Assembly: GCA_946405565.1 (NCBI GenBank) | Contig: CAMJHU010000107.1 | Span: 1-6,818 of the forward strand | DNA length: 6,818 nucleotides | Reading direction: 5' to 3' | Source: an uncultured Clostridia bacterium | Lineage (GTDB): Bacteria; Bacillota; Clostridia; Oscillospirales; Acutalibacteraceae | Shown here: positions 6,012 to 6,818 of the stretch, one piece after another | How positions within the stretch are numbered: the stretch's first letter is position 1 | How the letters are laid out: every line of letters begins with the position of its first letter | Notes under the pieces: model-generated | The model's input: the letters and a program-made list of their open reading frames with translations, nothing else | Databases searched by the model: none | What the model was told of the DNA's origin: nothing | Position numbers and translations under genes: made by a program

Positions 6012-6076
6012 GCCGTGTGATCCCGATCAATTGATTTGAGACTGATTGGTTATTTATGATAAGGAGGTGCTGAAAG

Positions 6077-6265
6077 ATGGCGGTACCGAAGAGAAAAACT
6101 TCCAAGGCGAGAAGAAACAGCAGACGTTCCAGTGTGTGGAAGCTCAACGCACCTGCGCTCGTGAGATGTCCCAAGTGCGGCGAATACAAAAGACCTCACC
6201 GCATTTGTGGTAACTGCGGCTTCTACAAGGGTCGTGAAGTGATTAAAATGGGCGAAGGCGAATAA
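6077..6265 (+). CDS. rpmF: 50S ribosomal protein L32 (bL32), zinc-ribbon form (62 aa)
   Basis: This is a structural protein of the large ribosomal subunit. It begins with the hallmark basic stretch MAVPKRKTSKARRNSRRS, which contacts 23S rRNA. A zinc ribbon follows, formed by CPKC (C31, C34) and CGNC (C44, C47). All four ligands are present, so this is the zinc-containing (C+) paralogue, not the zinc-free form made under zinc limitation in some bacteria. Length is typical. The strong SD AAGGAGGTG (6061-6069) lies a little upstream of ATG 6077. It is read with the DUF177 gene from the promoter at 5435 and ends at the terminator at 6289-6342. The 65-base spacer before it contains a short palindrome (ATCAATTGAT, 6026-6035) without clear meaning. 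Confidence 0.98.
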   Translation: MAVPKRKTSKARRNSRRSSVWKLNAPALVRCPKCGEYKRPHRICGNCGFYKGREVIKMGEGE

Positions 6266-6288
6266 TTTTCTTCTGACTTTGCAATCTG

Positions 6289-6342
6289 AAAGAGCGACTG
6301 TGCAGTTTCGCCGTTTGATACGGTGAGCACAGTCGCTTTTTT
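6289..6342 (+). terminator. Strong intrinsic terminator after rpmF
   Basis: AGCGACTGTGC (6293-6303) pairs perfectly with GCACAGTCGCT (6327-6337). The stem can extend outward with a G-U and A-U pairs into the run of six T at 6337-6342. The loop itself folds into a second hairpin (CCGT 6311-6314 with ACGG 6320-6323, with flanking C-G and G-U pairs). The GC-rich stem and T-run make a textbook rho-independent terminator. Confidence 0.95.
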
Positions 6343-6365
6343 CATTCGGAATCAGGCGCAACAAA

Positions 6366-6373
6366 AAGGAGGG
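6366..6373 (+). promoter_or_regulatory. Ribosome binding site deciding the TTG start at 6380
   Basis: AAGGAGGG with its GGAGG core (6368-6372) is 7 bases before TTG 6380. No ATG or GTG lies at a usable distance, so the rare TTG start is favoured. Confidence 0.8.
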
Positions 6374-6379
6374 AGCGGT

Positions 6380-6818
6380 TTGGCTGTCACTGTGAGCCAT
6401 GTAGAGAAGGGCGGACTGGCGGATCGTCACGGGGTGGTACCCGGCGATCAGATACTCTCTATCAACGGCAGTGAAATCGGCGATATTCTGGATTATCGGT
6501 TTTATGAAACCAACCGCCGCCTGACGGTCTGTCTCGAAAAAGCGGACGGTACCCGCACGGAGTTCACACTGCGCAAAGGAGAGTATGATTCGCTGGGCGT
6601 GGAATGCGGCACCTACCTGATGGATCGACAGCGCTGCTGCCGGAATAAATGCGTTTTCTGCTTCATTGACCAGCTTCCCAAGGGAATGCGGGAGCCGCTC
6701 TATTTCAAGGACGACGATGACCGTCTGTCCTTTTTGTTCGGTAATTATATTACCCTGACAAATATTGATGACCGCGAAATTGACCGTATTATCAAAATGC
6801 GCATTTCGCCGATCAATA
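6380..6818 (+). CDS. PDZ and radical-SAM-like DUF512 protein, 3'-truncated by window edge
   Basis: The visible 146 residues are the N-terminal third of a protein family usually about 430-450 aa long. Residues 1-65 are a PDZ-like domain (VSHVEKGGLADRHGVVPGD, then ILSINGSEI). From about 75, family-typical sequence follows: LGVECGTYLMDRQRC, then CRNKCVFCFIDQLPKGMR with the CxxxCxxC cluster ligands C87, C91 and C94, then LYFKDDDDRLSFLFGNYITLTN. The CxxxCxxC motif suggests a [4Fe-4S] cluster and radical-SAM-type chemistry. No substrate is established for the family to my knowledge. The DUF512 domain itself would lie beyond the window. The start is TTG 6380, chosen for its SD. The gene begins only 37 bases after a strong terminator, with no obvious promoter between. 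In clostridia this gene is often close to the GTPase gene der, which may follow downstream. Confidence 0.93.
   Translation, partial: MAVTVSHVEKGGLADRHGVVPGDQILSINGSEIGDILDYRFYETNRRLTVCLEKADGTRTEFTLRKGEYDSLGVECGTYLMDRQRCCRNKCVFCFIDQLPKGMREPLYFKDDDDRLSFLFGNYITLTNIDDREIDRIIKMRISPIN

Noticed and set aside
6026..6035. ATCAATTGAT palindrome before rpmF as an operator
   Set aside because: A 10-bp AT-rich palindrome is common by chance, and it matches no operator I recognise.

Overview
This window looks like a chromosomal segment of a moderately GC-rich Gram-positive clostridium, most likely in the Oscillospiraceae/Ruminococcaceae range. That placement is an inference from several things: a short Bacillus-type glucose-6-phosphate isomerase (446 aa), an L32 protein with four zinc-ligand cysteines, a DUF177–rpmF pair, a DUF512 radical-SAM-like gene, a small P-loop protein of the kind common in clostridial genomes, strong GGAGG ribosome binding sites and consensus sigma-A promoters. 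All genes are on the + strand. There are no transposases, phage genes, CRISPR arrays, tRNAs or rRNAs.

Layout. Positions 1-1836 hold the 3' part of an RNase R gene (rnr); its start lies upstream of the window. A 154-base gap with an A-rich leader leads to 1991-3283, a secreted, probably lipid-anchored right-handed beta-helix protein of the Cthe_2159 carbohydrate-binding family with a Gly/Met/Arg-rich tail. The 268 bases after it (3284-3551) contain a striking self-complementary segment (3298-3432), a good sigma-A promoter (3482-3510) and a tiny ORF overlapping the next start. Glucose-6-phosphate isomerase (pgi) fills 3552-4892. A short leader with two mutually exclusive hairpins precedes 4968-5384, a 138-aa P-loop protein of unknown function.

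A perfect TTGACA-17-TATAAT promoter (5435-5463), whose -10 box lies inside an inverted repeat, starts the DUF177 (YceD-like) and rpmF (ribosomal protein L32) unit at 5493-6265. This unit ends at a strong nested intrinsic terminator (6289-6342). The last gene, from TTG at 6380 to the window edge, is the N-terminal third of a PDZ plus radical-SAM-like DUF512 protein.

Functionally the window is mostly housekeeping: RNA decay (RNase R), central carbon metabolism (Pgi), and 23S rRNA/large-subunit assembly (DUF177 and L32). The exception is the surface beta-helix protein, which is the one accessory-looking gene. The least explained parts are the structured intergenic region before pgi, the dyad on the DUF177–rpmF promoter and the small P-loop protein. 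I found no clear evidence of a new multi-gene system.
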